In this document: positions 26,386-34,814 of the stretch, in pieces
Numbering within the stretch: the first letter of the stretch is position 1
Layout: each line of letters opens with the position of its first letter
Assembly (NCBI GenBank): GCA_021734025.1
Contig: JAIPJS010000001.1
Location: forward strand, 434,001 to 498,000
Direction of reading: 5' to 3'
DNA length: 64,000 nt
Source of the DNA: Candidatus Neomarinimicrobiota bacterium
Lineage (GTDB): Bacteria; Fidelibacterota; JAANXI01
Notes under the pieces: model-generated
Told to the model about the DNA's origin: nothing
Databases searched by the model: none
The model's input: only the letters and a program-made list of their open reading frames with translations
Translations under genes and position numbers: made by a program

Positions 26386-26889
26386 TTAAAGGTTTTGGTA
26401 GTAGCTTTTCATGTAACTCAGGGTGATTGTGTCATTCAGATACGGACTATCAATAGTCACAAACATTCGTTTATGTGATGTTTTTGTCCCGGCATTCAAA
26501 TCCGGGGCGGAAGCGTCGACATAAATAACATCAACCGATATCTGGAATACGCCGTGCTGGGTCGTATCAGCCACCTGATACTCATCGTAGTCATCAAAGT
26601 CATCGAAATCAGGGATATCTTCGCCTTCGCCGTTGCCGCCAAAATTGCTGGAATTGGAAAAATCGTTCGGGATGTTTGTCGGAATCGTTCCGCCAAGTGT
26701 CGCTTCATCAAACGCCAGGGAACGGAATGAATCAATATAGCTTTGTCCCAGGGCAATGGCGGCATAGGAGTATTCCTGTTCCACCATCATTTCGTTGTTT
26801 TGGCTCAGTACTGCGTTGATGTTCAACGTAGATAAAGAAAAGATGGTCAGAGCTCCGAGCACTAGTAAAAGTTCTGCGCCGCTGCTCAT
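26386..26889 (-). CDS. PilV-like minor pilin
   Basis: A 167-residue protein. The N-terminus MSSGAELLLVLGALTIFSLS gives a hydrophobic helix, followed by LSQNNEMMVEQEYSYAAIAL and a soluble domain with a strongly acidic stretch (DIPDFDDFDDYDEY). It ends in beta strands. There is no standard prepilin leader, though G4 followed by A-E is reminiscent of a short one. It starts 3 bases after pilB and is clearly part of the pilus run. Assignment rests on the topology and position. Confidence 0.6.
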   Translation of the reverse strand: MSSGAELLLVLGALTIFSLSTLNINAVLSQNNEMMVEQEYSYAAIALGQSYIDSFRSLAFDEATLGGTIPTNIPNDFSNSSNFGGNGEGEDIPDFDDFDDYDEYQVADTTQHGVFQISVDVIYVDASAPDLNAGTKTSHKRMFVTIDSPYLNDTITLSYMKSYYQNL

Positions 26890-26892
26890 AAA

Positions 26893-28752
26893 TCAATCCT
26901 CCACCGTAATAGCTGCAACTTCTTCCAGGGAAGTGACGCCTTCCTTCACACGTTCTCTTCCGGACGCACGCAGCGTGAGCATTCCGTTGCCAATGGCCAT
27001 GGATTTTATCCGCTCCTCGTCGATCTGCTCGCCTGCATTCAGGATGGCATTCCTGATGCCTTTCGTGAAGGAGAGGGCTTCCATGATGGCGGTTCTGCCT
27101 TTGTAGCCGTTATGGCATTTATCACAGCCGACCGGTTTATAGAATGTGGTTTCCAACACTTCCTCTTCGGTGAAGCCGAGGTTCAACGGCACATCGGGGT
27201 GCATATCTTCGATGGGGGTTTTGCAATGATCGCAAAGTTTTCTGACAAGCCGCTGGGCCATCACCAGGTTCACGGCATTGGCGATTAGAAACGGCTCAAC
27301 GCCCATCTTGTAGAGACGGGAGATCGCGCTCGGTGCATCATTCGTATGCAGAGTTGAAAAAGTAAGATGTCCCGTGTTCGCCAGTTTGATGGAAATCTCT
27401 GCCGTCTTCAGATCCCTGATCTCCCCGACCAACACCACATCCGGATCGTGCCGGAGGATGCCGCGGAGCGACTGATCGAAGGTCATATGGTCGCCCAGTT
27501 TCAGCTGCCGGGCGCCCCGGATTAAATATTCCACCGGCTCTTCCACGGTAAGCACATTGATACTGGGATCGATGATATGGGAAATCGCCGCGACCAGGGT
27601 AGTGGACTTACCGCTACCAGTTGGCCCGGTAATAATTACGATACCGGACGGCTTGGTGATCGCCTTGAGAAAGTCGCTATGCGCCTGTTCCTGGAGACCG
27701 AGCTTGTTCAGGTCCGTGATGACTTTTCGGTCATCGAGAACCCTGATAACGACTGATTCAAGCTTCCGGCTGAATTCCTGTCCAACGATTGGGAGGATTG
27801 AGACACGATACCGGATCTGATGGTTATCCACGACACGCTGGATGAACCCGTCCTGCGATGAATCCCGCTCGAATCGATCCACGTTCCGGGTTTTATCCTT
27901 GATTACGGCTGAGATCGCCTCCGGCTTTACCCCTTCCTGTCGGTGCCAGAGTTGGAGTTTTCCGTCGATTCTGAAATGGACTTCGGTGACGTTGCCTTCT
28001 TTGGGCAACACATGGATATCGCTGACACCGCGCCGGACCGATTCCAGCAGCATACCTTCCACCAGGGAATTGAGCATGCTCCGGTTGATCTCGGCGTCCA
28101 GTTCCTCTTCGTCAATTTGATTGGTTTGCTCGGCCACCTCCGCATCCGTGAACTCCATGTCATCCAGCAGATCCAGATATTCATTCTTCTCCTCGTAGAC
28201 CTGCTCGATTAGATGGTTCAGGACTTCCAGCCGGCAGTACGCGATTTCGTACTGCTTAAAATTGAGATCGGAAATAATGGGGGAGATACCGGGCGCCGTC
28301 GGATCGGCTGCGGCAAAAACCAGGGCGTTCCGGTTCATCTCGTACGGAATAACCTTGTGATGCACCATCCGTGAGACGGTATCCTTGTCAAGATCTTCAA
28401 GGATCCCCTTAATGAATTCTATCTGCTCTTCCGGAAAGGACTCACCGCGCTGTCCCACGATACGGAAGGCGTAAATTCGTGCAATTTCGGACATTACTTC
28501 ATGGCGATCGACGCCCAGGTCGTTATTGAGAATTAATCCCAGGCTCCGCTGGCTGTCCCCGGATTCCCTTTCCTGAACCGACAATGCCGTTTGGAGTTGG
28601 GACTCGGTAATAATTCCACGTCGTAGCAAAATACGGCCGAGATGCCTGGGTTTTTCGGTGGAGGGGACCCGTACATCCGTCCCCCTGGATTTCGGAAAAT
28701 CCAGGGAAGGGGAGTCGTCTATTTCCGGCTGTTTTGAAAAGCGAAAGTTCAT
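26893..28752 (-). CDS. pilB: Type IV pilus assembly ATPase PilB
   Basis: Hexameric cytosolic ATPase that powers pilus extension. The 619-residue protein has an N-terminal MshEN-type region (LGRILLRRGIITESQLQTAL), a second N-domain, and the GspE/PilB core: Walker A GPTGSGKSTT near 375, Asp box LKLGDHMTFDQSLRGILRHD, Walker B VLVGEIRDLKTAE and His box STLHTNDAPSAISRL. A zinc-binding CDHCK...CDKC pair is present, typical of PilB/GspE and absent from PilT. It follows pilC directly and is followed by the minor-pilin-like block. N-terminal MshEN domains in this family can bind c-di-GMP, which would tie in with the GGDEF and HD-GYP proteins in the window. Confidence 0.94.
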   Translation of the reverse strand: MNFRFSKQPEIDDSPSLDFPKSRGTDVRVPSTEKPRHLGRILLRRGIITESQLQTALSVQERESGDSQRSLGLILNNDLGVDRHEVMSEIARIYAFRIVGQRGESFPEEQIEFIKGILEDLDKDTVSRMVHHKVIPYEMNRNALVFAAADPTAPGISPIISDLNFKQYEIAYCRLEVLNHLIEQVYEEKNEYLDLLDDMEFTDAEVAEQTNQIDEEELDAEINRSMLNSLVEGMLLESVRRGVSDIHVLPKEGNVTEVHFRIDGKLQLWHRQEGVKPEAISAVIKDKTRNVDRFERDSSQDGFIQRVVDNHQIRYRVSILPIVGQEFSRKLESVVIRVLDDRKVITDLNKLGLQEQAHSDFLKAITKPSGIVIITGPTGSGKSTTLVAAISHIIDPSINVLTVEEPVEYLIRGARQLKLGDHMTFDQSLRGILRHDPDVVLVGEIRDLKTAEISIKLANTGHLTFSTLHTNDAPSAISRLYKMGVEPFLIANAVNLVMAQRLVRKLCDHCKTPIEDMHPDVPLNLGFTEEEVLETTFYKPVGCDKCHNGYKGRTAIMEALSFTKGIRNAILNAGEQIDEERIKSMAIGNGMLTLRASGRERVKEGVTSLEEVAAITVED

Positions 28753-28753
28753 A

Positions 28754-30097
28754 TTAAATTGGTGAGTTAGGTTGTATAACCGCTGTCTCAGAGGAAATTA
28801 CAGTAATGGCGATCATCACTATCATTATAAAGAGACTAATTACGGCATTGATTGACGTTATGGTCTGTTCCATTTTGTGAGAGGTCTGTGCCTCGTAATA
28901 ATCCGCAAGCTGCTTCGCATTGTCTTTCAGGGTGCCCGATTCAAAGCCAAGCCGGTACCGGCTGAGGGCTGTCTTTGGAAATACCCCGGTAGCTTCCAGT
29001 GATTCCAGAAGACCGGCGCCGTCCTTAAGCATCATTGGTATGGCAATAGATTTGATCCGGTGCTCGATGTAATTGTTTCTGCTGGCTTCAGCTGCAATTC
29101 GAATCACATCGACATTTTCACCAGAACCACTGTATAGGGTGTAAAAAACCCGCGAAAAAATTTCGATACTTGTGCGATGGAGAAGAGTACCGATGATAGG
29201 AATTTTAATGATATGTTTGTCAAACCAGAGCCGCCCCTTTTTAGTCTGGAAAAATATTACAGCAATAATGATGGGGAGAAGAGTGCTGATAGTTAAAATG
29301 ATCCAGTTGGCTTCTAAATAGTTGCTGAAATCCATCGTCGCTGCTGTCATCGGCGGCAGATCAATATCGAACTTGACGAACATTTCCGCTGTTTTGGGGA
29401 ATATATACGCGACATAGGCAATCACTACGCCGAAGACCGCAAAAAGGGTTATCATTGGCATTAATAATGATTTTCGAAGGTTCTTTTTAAATTCGGCATC
29501 CCGCTCCAAAAATTTTGCGGTACTCTCGAACACCTCTGCCATGTTTCCACTGGTGGAGGCAACACTCAGCATATAGGTGGTAAATTTGCCGAAAATACCC
29601 TGGTGTTTGCCGTAAACCTGGTCACCGTCTTTTCCGTCCTTTAAATCCTTTTCTATCTCCTTGATTGTCTGCTTCATCCGCTTATTAGTGACATCTTCAC
29701 TAATTAACTTCAGGATTTCGTCAAATCTGAGTTTTTGTTTCAGGAGATCGGCAGACAAACTAATAAAGGAGACGACTTCAGAAGTCGGTACGCTTCCCTT
29801 AAAGTTGAAAAGCTTCTTCTCTACCCGGTGAACTTCATAACCAAGGTTTTCTAACGCATTAGTGAGTTCGGTGGCGTTGTAGGCGCGCTGTTCACCCTTG
29901 ACGGGCTTTCCGCCGTTTTTGCTGACTTTATAGATGAAGATACGTTCTTCTTCTAAATTGCCATCAACAAGTCCCCTCTTTTTTTCAAAAAGGGCTACTT
30001 TTTTTCTGGCTTCATTTTTTTTGGCAGCTTCAAACTCTATCTGAATAGTTTTATTCTGCCTGGTATTACCTGTATATCTATATTTGGTCATAGGCAT
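28754..30097 (-). CDS. pilC: Type IV pilus inner membrane platform protein PilC
   Basis: Inner membrane platform for pilin assembly. The product of about 447 residues has a basic N-terminal region, two GspF domains and three membrane segments (KSLLMPMITLFAVFGVVIAY, IILTISTLLPIIIAVIFFQ and the C-terminal SLFIMIVMIAITVIS). GspF signatures such as FISLSADLLKQKLRFDEIL and VASTSGNMAEVFE are clear. The frame extends to 30136; ATG 30097 is preferred because GGAGGGG lies about 11 bases upstream. That ribosome binding site is inside the hairpin at 30105-30134. It lies one base before pilB. Confidence 0.9.
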   Translation of the reverse strand: MPMTKYRYTGNTRQNKTIQIEFEAAKKNEARKKVALFEKKRGLVDGNLEEERIFIYKVSKNGGKPVKGEQRAYNATELTNALENLGYEVHRVEKKLFNFKGSVPTSEVVSFISLSADLLKQKLRFDEILKLISEDVTNKRMKQTIKEIEKDLKDGKDGDQVYGKHQGIFGKFTTYMLSVASTSGNMAEVFESTAKFLERDAEFKKNLRKSLLMPMITLFAVFGVVIAYVAYIFPKTAEMFVKFDIDLPPMTAATMDFSNYLEANWIILTISTLLPIIIAVIFFQTKKGRLWFDKHIIKIPIIGTLLHRTSIEIFSRVFYTLYSGSGENVDVIRIAAEASRNNYIEHRIKSIAIPMMLKDGAGLLESLEATGVFPKTALSRYRLGFESGTLKDNAKQLADYYEAQTSHKMEQTITSINAVISLFIMIVMIAITVISSETAVIQPNSPI

Positions 30098-30104
30098 AAG
30101 GAAA

Positions 30105-30134
30105 GAAGCCCCTCCAATGAAATGGAGAGGCTTC
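30105..30134 (-). terminator. Hairpin between pilin and pilC: partial terminator covering the pilC RBS
   Basis: GAAGCCCCTCCA at 30105-30116 pairs with TGGAGAGGCTTC at 30123-30134 (11 pairs, one mismatch, 6-base loop). On the transcribed minus strand it is followed by TTTCCTT, a weak T run, so it may end most transcripts after the pilin and let a fraction continue. On that strand the 3' arm contains GGAGGGG, the likely pilC ribosome binding site, so the same hairpin could also limit pilC translation. Confidence 0.7.
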
Positions 30135-30151
30135 AAAATTTTAACTATCTT

Positions 30152-30562
30152 TTAAGGGTTAGGAGTTGTTACAATTTCAACATTGCCTGCAGTTACAGTC
30201 GCAGTAATACTTTGCGCTCCACCTGATGCGGGAGTCGCAGTCACAGTAACTTGTGCTGAGTCTGCAACCATATCATATACTCCATTTTGGTTTTTAGCAG
30301 TAAGATTGTTGTTGTAAGTTGTATCACTACCGAAAGTGATATAGCTGAAATCCAATCCATTAAACGAATTCCCGCCCCCTTCCATCATTTCAGGTCGCTT
30401 AAACCATCCCTGTGCTGAACTACCTATATTCAGAAGGTCCGCCCTGACTGCATCCAGGTTGGCGTTGTCCGAGGCGGTTCCCATCATGTTAATTCCAACG
30501 ACTACTGAGATACCAACGATGATTGCGCCGAGAACGATTAAGAGTAATTGTTGCTGTCCCAT
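30152..30562 (-). CDS. Putative major pilin with noncanonical N-terminus
   Basis: A 136-residue protein: MGQQQLLLIVLGAIIVGISV forms a hydrophobic helix, then a short helix (ANLDAVRADLLNIGSSAQGW) and a beta-rich, Thr/Ala-rich C-domain. It is the first gene of the pilus run, behind a sigma-54-like promoter and before a terminator-like hairpin, which fits the highly expressed pilin. It lacks a normal leader and the Glu5 of type IV pilins; a cut after G2 would leave a two-residue leader. AAGGAG precedes the ATG. Being the shaft subunit is inferred. Confidence 0.68.
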   Translation of the reverse strand: MGQQQLLLIVLGAIIVGISVVVGINMMGTASDNANLDAVRADLLNIGSSAQGWFKRPEMMEGGGNSFNGLDFSYITFGSDTTYNNNLTAKNQNGVYDMVADSAQVTVTATPASGGAQSITATVTAGNVEIVTTPNP

Positions 30563-30881
30563 TTCATTTCTCCTTGTTTGGGTTGTTGTGTCACATATTC
30601 ACTATTTACATTTTCAAACCGTATGCCAAACATATTTTGGGTAGTTTTAAGTACTTATAAAAACAAGGAGATAAAATTTTTAATTTTCTTCCTTTCGGTC
30701 GATATGTCTTTTAGAGGACGTCATATAAATCTTACACTTGGCGGGGTGTGTAAATATTTTTTAACACAAGTCAAGATTTGTAATCAGTGTGCAGGTAAGA
30801 AATAAGAGGAAAACTCTTTTGACTAAAAAATGAGGTGCAGAAAAAAGTGAAGAAGGGGAGGCGGGAATTACTTAATTGGAA
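30563..30881. other. Control region between pilR-like gene and pilin
   Basis: A 319-base AT-rich gap on the coding strand of the pilus run. It holds the sigma-54-like promoter at 30613-30628. Further upstream are runs such as TTTTTTAACACAAG that could include binding sites for the adjacent PilR-like activator, but I cannot define one. No gene is supported. Confidence 0.5.
30613..30628 (-). promoter_or_regulatory. Sigma-54-like promoter of the pilin
   Basis: Read on the minus strand: TGGCATACGGTTTGAA. The known sigma-54 pattern is TGGCAC-N5-TTGCA; here the TGGCA element and the 10-base spacing from GG to the -12 element are kept, with TTGA in place of TTGC. Transcription would start about 40 bases before the pilin ATG. 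The gene immediately upstream encodes a sigma-54 activator, which supports it. Confidence 0.55.
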
Positions 30882-32273
30882 TCAGTTCTTCTTAATATCC
30901 AGTTCCTTCATCTTGTGGTACAGATGCTGGCGGGTGATCCCTGCGATTTCTGCCGCTTTGGTAATGTTATTATCGGCCGTACTTAAAAGTGAGGTAAAGT
31001 ACACGCGCTCAAATTCCGTCTTCGCCGATTGATAGTCGTTCCCGTCAATCGGCGTGAATGACTGACTCTGCAGTTCGGTCTTAAAATGGGAGGGAAGATC
31101 CGAGTAAGTAATGGCCTCGGAATTGGACATGATAATCGCGCTTTCCAGAATATTAATCAGCTCGCGGATATTCCCGGGCCAGTTGTATTCCTGAAATTTC
31201 TCCATCACCTCGGGTTCGATGGTCAAATTCTCACGTCCTAACTTTTCTGCAAGGCGATCCACCTGGTAATCCACGATGAGCGGGATATCTTCGGTGCGCT
31301 GCCGGAGCGGCGGTAGCGAAATATTCACTACGTGCAATCTGTAATAGAGGTCCTCGCGGAATTTGCCGTCATCCACATACTGCTTCAAATCTTTATTGGT
31401 TGCGGCAATAACGCGGAGATCAAGTGTAATTTCCTCGGTCCCGCCAACCCGCCTGATAGTACTATCTTCGAGCACCCGCAACAATTTTACCTGGAAGTCT
31501 GCATCTGTTTCGGTAACCTCATCCAGGAAAATGGTCCCGTTATTTGACTCTTCAAACAGACCCCGTGTGCGCTTATTCGCCCCGGTAAAGGCGCCTTTTT
31601 CGTACCCGAAGAGCGTGCTCTCAAGAAGGCTTGATGGAATACCGCCACAGTTAACTGCAATAAACGGCTTTTCCGCCCGGTCGCTGTGTTTGTGGACGTT
31701 GCGGGCGGCGACTTCTTTGCCGGTACCGGACTCGCCGGTAATTAATACCGTGGAATCGTACTGTGCGACGGTTTTGATCATGTCCTTCACCTTGGCCATG
31801 GCGGGGGACCGGCTCTGCATCTCCGGAATATCCTTCTGCCGGGAGAGTTCGTTTTTCAGCGCCAAATTTTCGGACTTGAGTTCCTGCTCGGAGAACGCTT
31901 TTTCGATGCGGAGGTTGACCTGATTCAGGTCGATGATCGGTTTGACTAAATAATCGTATGCACCTTGCTGAATCGATTTTACGACGGTCTTGATATCGGA
32001 AATAGCGCTGATCATGATTACGACGATTTCCGGTCGCTCGGATTTGAAATCCCGTAAGAGATCCAGCCCGCTGTCTTTTTTCAGATTAATATCAAGCAGG
32101 GCAACATCGATGGCATGTTCACTGAACTTGTCTCGGGCAGACGGCGCATCGGCCGCTGTGAAGACCCGGTATCCAAGGTCGGACAGGTGTTCTTCAATAA
32201 TCTCGGTTATCGACGCATCATCGTCGACAACGAGCACCTTATTTCGCTTATGTTGCCTTGCGCTTTGATTCAT
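30882..32273 (-). CDS. NtrC-family sigma-54 response regulator (PilR-like)
   Basis: The 463-residue protein has a receiver domain (1-120: KVLVVDDDASITEII, DVALLDINLKKDSG, YLVKPI), a central AAA+ sigma-54 activation domain (GESGTGKEVAARNVH Walker A; GAFTGA loop in YEKGAFTGANKR; GTIFLDEV), and a Fis-type HTH at the C-terminus (ITKAAEIAGITRQHLYHKMK). All parts for phospho-dependent activation of sigma-54 promoters are intact. It stands directly upstream of the pilin on the same strand, as PilR does in classical systems. No partner histidine kinase is in the window. Confidence 0.9.
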   Translation of the reverse strand: MNQSARQHKRNKVLVVDDDASITEIIEEHLSDLGYRVFTAADAPSARDKFSEHAIDVALLDINLKKDSGLDLLRDFKSERPEIVVIMISAISDIKTVVKSIQQGAYDYLVKPIIDLNQVNLRIEKAFSEQELKSENLALKNELSRQKDIPEMQSRSPAMAKVKDMIKTVAQYDSTVLITGESGTGKEVAARNVHKHSDRAEKPFIAVNCGGIPSSLLESTLFGYEKGAFTGANKRTRGLFEESNNGTIFLDEVTETDADFQVKLLRVLEDSTIRRVGGTEEITLDLRVIAATNKDLKQYVDDGKFREDLYYRLHVVNISLPPLRQRTEDIPLIVDYQVDRLAEKLGRENLTIEPEVMEKFQEYNWPGNIRELINILESAIIMSNSEAITYSDLPSHFKTELQSQSFTPIDGNDYQSAKTEFERVYFTSLLSTADNNITKAAEIAGITRQHLYHKMKELDIKKN

Positions 32274-32283
32274 GGGCTGGAAC

Positions 32284-32299
32284 GATATTCCTGAATATC
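32284..32299. promoter_or_regulatory. Perfect 7-2-7 dyad before the pilR-like gene
   Basis: GATATTC-CT-GAATATC is a perfect inverted repeat ending 11 bases from the start codon of the minus-strand regulator, in the divergent gap before the cytochrome-barrel gene. Its place over the translation start region suggests an operator, perhaps autoregulatory. This is a guess from symmetry only. Confidence 0.35.
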
Positions 32300-32535
32300 A
32301 TTGGTTTCTAAAAAGTGAAGTTAATTTAGTTCTCGATAGATTAGTTCACAAGCAAAGAGCGTATATATAAAATGAACGTTTGTCTTGAATCACACCTTCC
32401 CATGTTCAAGGATAAAATAAAACCTGATAATGACGACTCCCAAAGGAAAATCAATTTGATTGTAATCTGAAAATTGCTTAATAAAAATTACTTCAGCATT
32501 TTTTGTTTCAACTCACAGACAAAAAGGGTTCCCCT

Positions 32536-33672
32536 ATGAGATCTGTCATCACAATCGGTTTTGTTGTCCTGATAACGGGAATATTTACTTTTGCGTATAG
32601 TCTGCCCAAATTTGCGGTCAGAGATGGCGTGACCTGCGGACAGTGTCACGTCAACAGCCAGGGAAGTGGGCTGCGGAATAGTTACGGTTCGGATTACTAT
32701 TCCCGCCAGGTGCTTCCCATGGAAGAATGGGGCGATTTTGGCAGCGAAGACTTCACAGGACAACTCAATGAATTTGTCCGGCTGGGCACTGACATCCGAG
32801 TACAGTACTATCGGTACAATCAAAACGGGAGTTCTGAGCACGCGTTTTTTCCGATGCAGGCAGACGCCTACCTCAACATTGTTCCTGCTGAACGGTTTCA
32901 ACTCTTCCTCGAACAATCGCTTTTTCGAAATTTTGCCGCCACGGATGTATGGGGGCAATACGAATTTGACAACGATAACGGATATTTTCGTCTGGGGCAA
33001 TTTTTACCCGCATATGGATTACGGCTTGAGGACCATACTGCATTTGTCCGCGGCGGAAACGTCGGCGGGATTGCAACACCGGAACCGGTCGCAAATATCC
33101 CAACAGATCGACAGGGCCTGCACTGGAAGCCAACAAATCAAACCGTTGGTGTAGAAGCGACCCTCAAGCCTTTTGGACTAGAGGTTACCGGTAGCCTGGG
33201 CAAGCCTCGCAACGGAACATCCTATTCGACGACGCTGTCGGTAAAGCACGCCTTCTGGGTTGGCGATATAAATGCATTGGTAGGCGGGAGCCTTTATAAC
33301 GGGGATGCTATCGGGATAGGAAGGACTTATTCCATGGCCGGCATCTATGGCGGTATTAATTGGGGAAAATTCACGCTCCTCGGAGAGGTGGATGTAACTG
33401 CTGATTATGCGGAACCGGACGCGACCGGGATGGCCACGTACTCGGAGATCACGTATAAGGTGATGGACGGACTCGATGTCGGGATTGAGCACCATTTTTA
33501 CGACGAAAATATAGAATTCACGGAGAACAGTCTCACCCGGATCGGATTCGGGCTCGATATTATTCCGGTGGCCTATGTAGAATTTAAACCACAGTTCCGA
33601 TTAGTCCGGGTAGCAGCGGATCCCGATTACGCCCATTCCGAGGTGATATTACAGGGACATTTCTGGTTTTGA
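32536..33672 (+). CDS. Monoheme cytochrome-outer membrane barrel protein (Cyc2-like)
   Basis: A 378-residue exported protein. After a signal peptide (about 1-22) comes LPKFAVRDGVTCGQCHVNSQ with one c-type heme site CxxCH (C34, C37, H38), then a long stretch of alternating hydrophobic residues with many Tyr/Gly turns ending in FWF, typical of an outer membrane beta-barrel. This order (short N-terminal monoheme cytochrome fused to a porin, with FA.R before the heme motif) is that of Cyc2, an outer membrane cytochrome of iron oxidisers. Size is near the lower end. Other barrel proteins with a CxxCH also exist, so iron oxidation is not established. ATG 32536 is chosen over 32503 because it begins the signal peptide. 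Confidence 0.65.
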   Translation: MRSVITIGFVVLITGIFTFAYSLPKFAVRDGVTCGQCHVNSQGSGLRNSYGSDYYSRQVLPMEEWGDFGSEDFTGQLNEFVRLGTDIRVQYYRYNQNGSSEHAFFPMQADAYLNIVPAERFQLFLEQSLFRNFAATDVWGQYEFDNDNGYFRLGQFLPAYGLRLEDHTAFVRGGNVGGIATPEPVANIPTDRQGLHWKPTNQTVGVEATLKPFGLEVTGSLGKPRNGTSYSTTLSVKHAFWVGDINALVGGSLYNGDAIGIGRTYSMAGIYGGINWGKFTLLGEVDVTADYAEPDATGMATYSEITYKVMDGLDVGIEHHFYDENIEFTENSLTRIGFGLDIIPVAYVEFKPQFRLVRVAADPDYAHSEVILQGHFWF

Positions 33673-33687
33673 TCCGGTGAAATCAAG

Positions 33688-33716
33688 TTGATTCTACAGT
33701 AGTAAAAATCTATATT
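33688..33716 (+). promoter_or_regulatory. Putative housekeeping promoter of metF
   Basis: TTGATT at 33688-33693, a 17-base spacer and TATATT at 33711-33716 form a sigma-70-like promoter 76 bases before the metF ATG. An overlapping TATTTTTG also fits the TAnnTTTG -7 element known from Bacteroidota. Confidence 0.5.
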
Positions 33717-33791
33717 TTTGTACTGCCCGAACTGGTATGATATATCAGGGTTTCAGGGAGAATCATCTGACATCCAGACACAGGATTCCGA

Positions 33792-34775
33792 ATGAAGGTT
33801 ATAGAGCATCTCGAACGCGCGTCGGAGCCGTTGATCAGCTACGAAATTATCCCACCGAAACGCGGCGGGAGCATCCAGGGAGTCTTTGATACCATTGAAA
33901 GTATCATGCCGTTTAACCCGCCATTCATTGATGTAACAAGCCATGCAGCCGAAATAGACCTACAGAAACAACCGGGCGGAGTCTATAAAAAGCGGATTAA
34001 GCGGAAACGCCCAGGTACCATCGGCCTGTGCGCAGCCATCGAGCACCGGTTCAAGGTTGATGCGGTTCCGCACTTGCTCTGCCAGGGGTTCACCCGCCAG
34101 GAGACCGAAGATGCGCTCATTGAACTGAACTACCTCGGCATTGAAAATGTGCTGGCAATCCGCGGTGACGATCCCGGTTACCAAAAAGAGTTGCAGGATG
34201 GCCGTACCCGGAATGAATATGCCATAGACCTGGTTAATCAGATCCATGAAATGAATAATGGCAATTACCTGGAAGATCTCGCCAATGCAACGCCAACTGA
34301 CTTTTGTATCGGAGTCGCCGGTTATCCGGAAAAGCATTTCGAGGCGCCCAATCTCGACTGGGACATCCAACAGACAAAAGCCAAGATTGAAGCCGGTGCG
34401 GATTATATTGTGACGCAAATGTTTTTCGATAATCAGCGATACTTTGATTATTTGGACCGCTGTCGGGAAGCCGGAATTGAGGTTCCGATCATCCCCGGCC
34501 TGAAAATATTAACCTCCAAGCGTCACATTAGTTTTTTACCCCGGTACTTTCATATTGATCTGCCGGAGGAATTATCACAGGAAGTTGCGGCTGCCGAGGG
34601 CGCTTCGGTGAGTGAAATCGGCATTGAATGGGCGTTAAACCAAACCATGGAATTGTTAGAAGCCGGGGTACCGGCAATCCATTTTTACATAATGCAAAGC
34701 TCTACAGTCGCCTCGCAGGTTGTCCGAAAGGTTACCGGCACCAGTGAGTTATTCGCTGTGCCAGGCAAGGGTTAA
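33792..34775 (+). CDS. metF: Methylenetetrahydrofolate reductase
   Basis: FAD-dependent TIM-barrel enzyme that reduces methylene-THF to methyl-THF for methionine synthesis. The 327-residue protein shows SYEIIPPKRGG near the N-terminus, DVTSHAA, NVLAIRGDDPG, VAGYPEKHFEAP and GADYIVTQMFFDNQRYFDY, all family landmarks. Length is slightly above the E. coli enzyme (296). It is probably a single-gene unit with its own promoter at 33688-33716; no S-adenosylmethionine or cobalamin riboswitch is visible in the 119-base leader. Confidence 0.94.
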   Translation: MKVIEHLERASEPLISYEIIPPKRGGSIQGVFDTIESIMPFNPPFIDVTSHAAEIDLQKQPGGVYKKRIKRKRPGTIGLCAAIEHRFKVDAVPHLLCQGFTRQETEDALIELNYLGIENVLAIRGDDPGYQKELQDGRTRNEYAIDLVNQIHEMNNGNYLEDLANATPTDFCIGVAGYPEKHFEAPNLDWDIQQTKAKIEAGADYIVTQMFFDNQRYFDYLDRCREAGIEVPIIPGLKILTSKRHISFLPRYFHIDLPEELSQEVAAAEGASVSEIGIEWALNQTMELLEAGVPAIHFYIMQSSTVASQVVRKVTGTSELFAVPGKG

Positions 34776-34814
34776 GCCGACAGCGTCTCATATCAAGTCA
34801 AGGGCCATCGATTC

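Noticed and set aside
33673-33791. Riboswitch before metF
   Set aside because: No S-adenosylmethionine, cobalamin or folate-type motif could be recognised in the 119-base leader.
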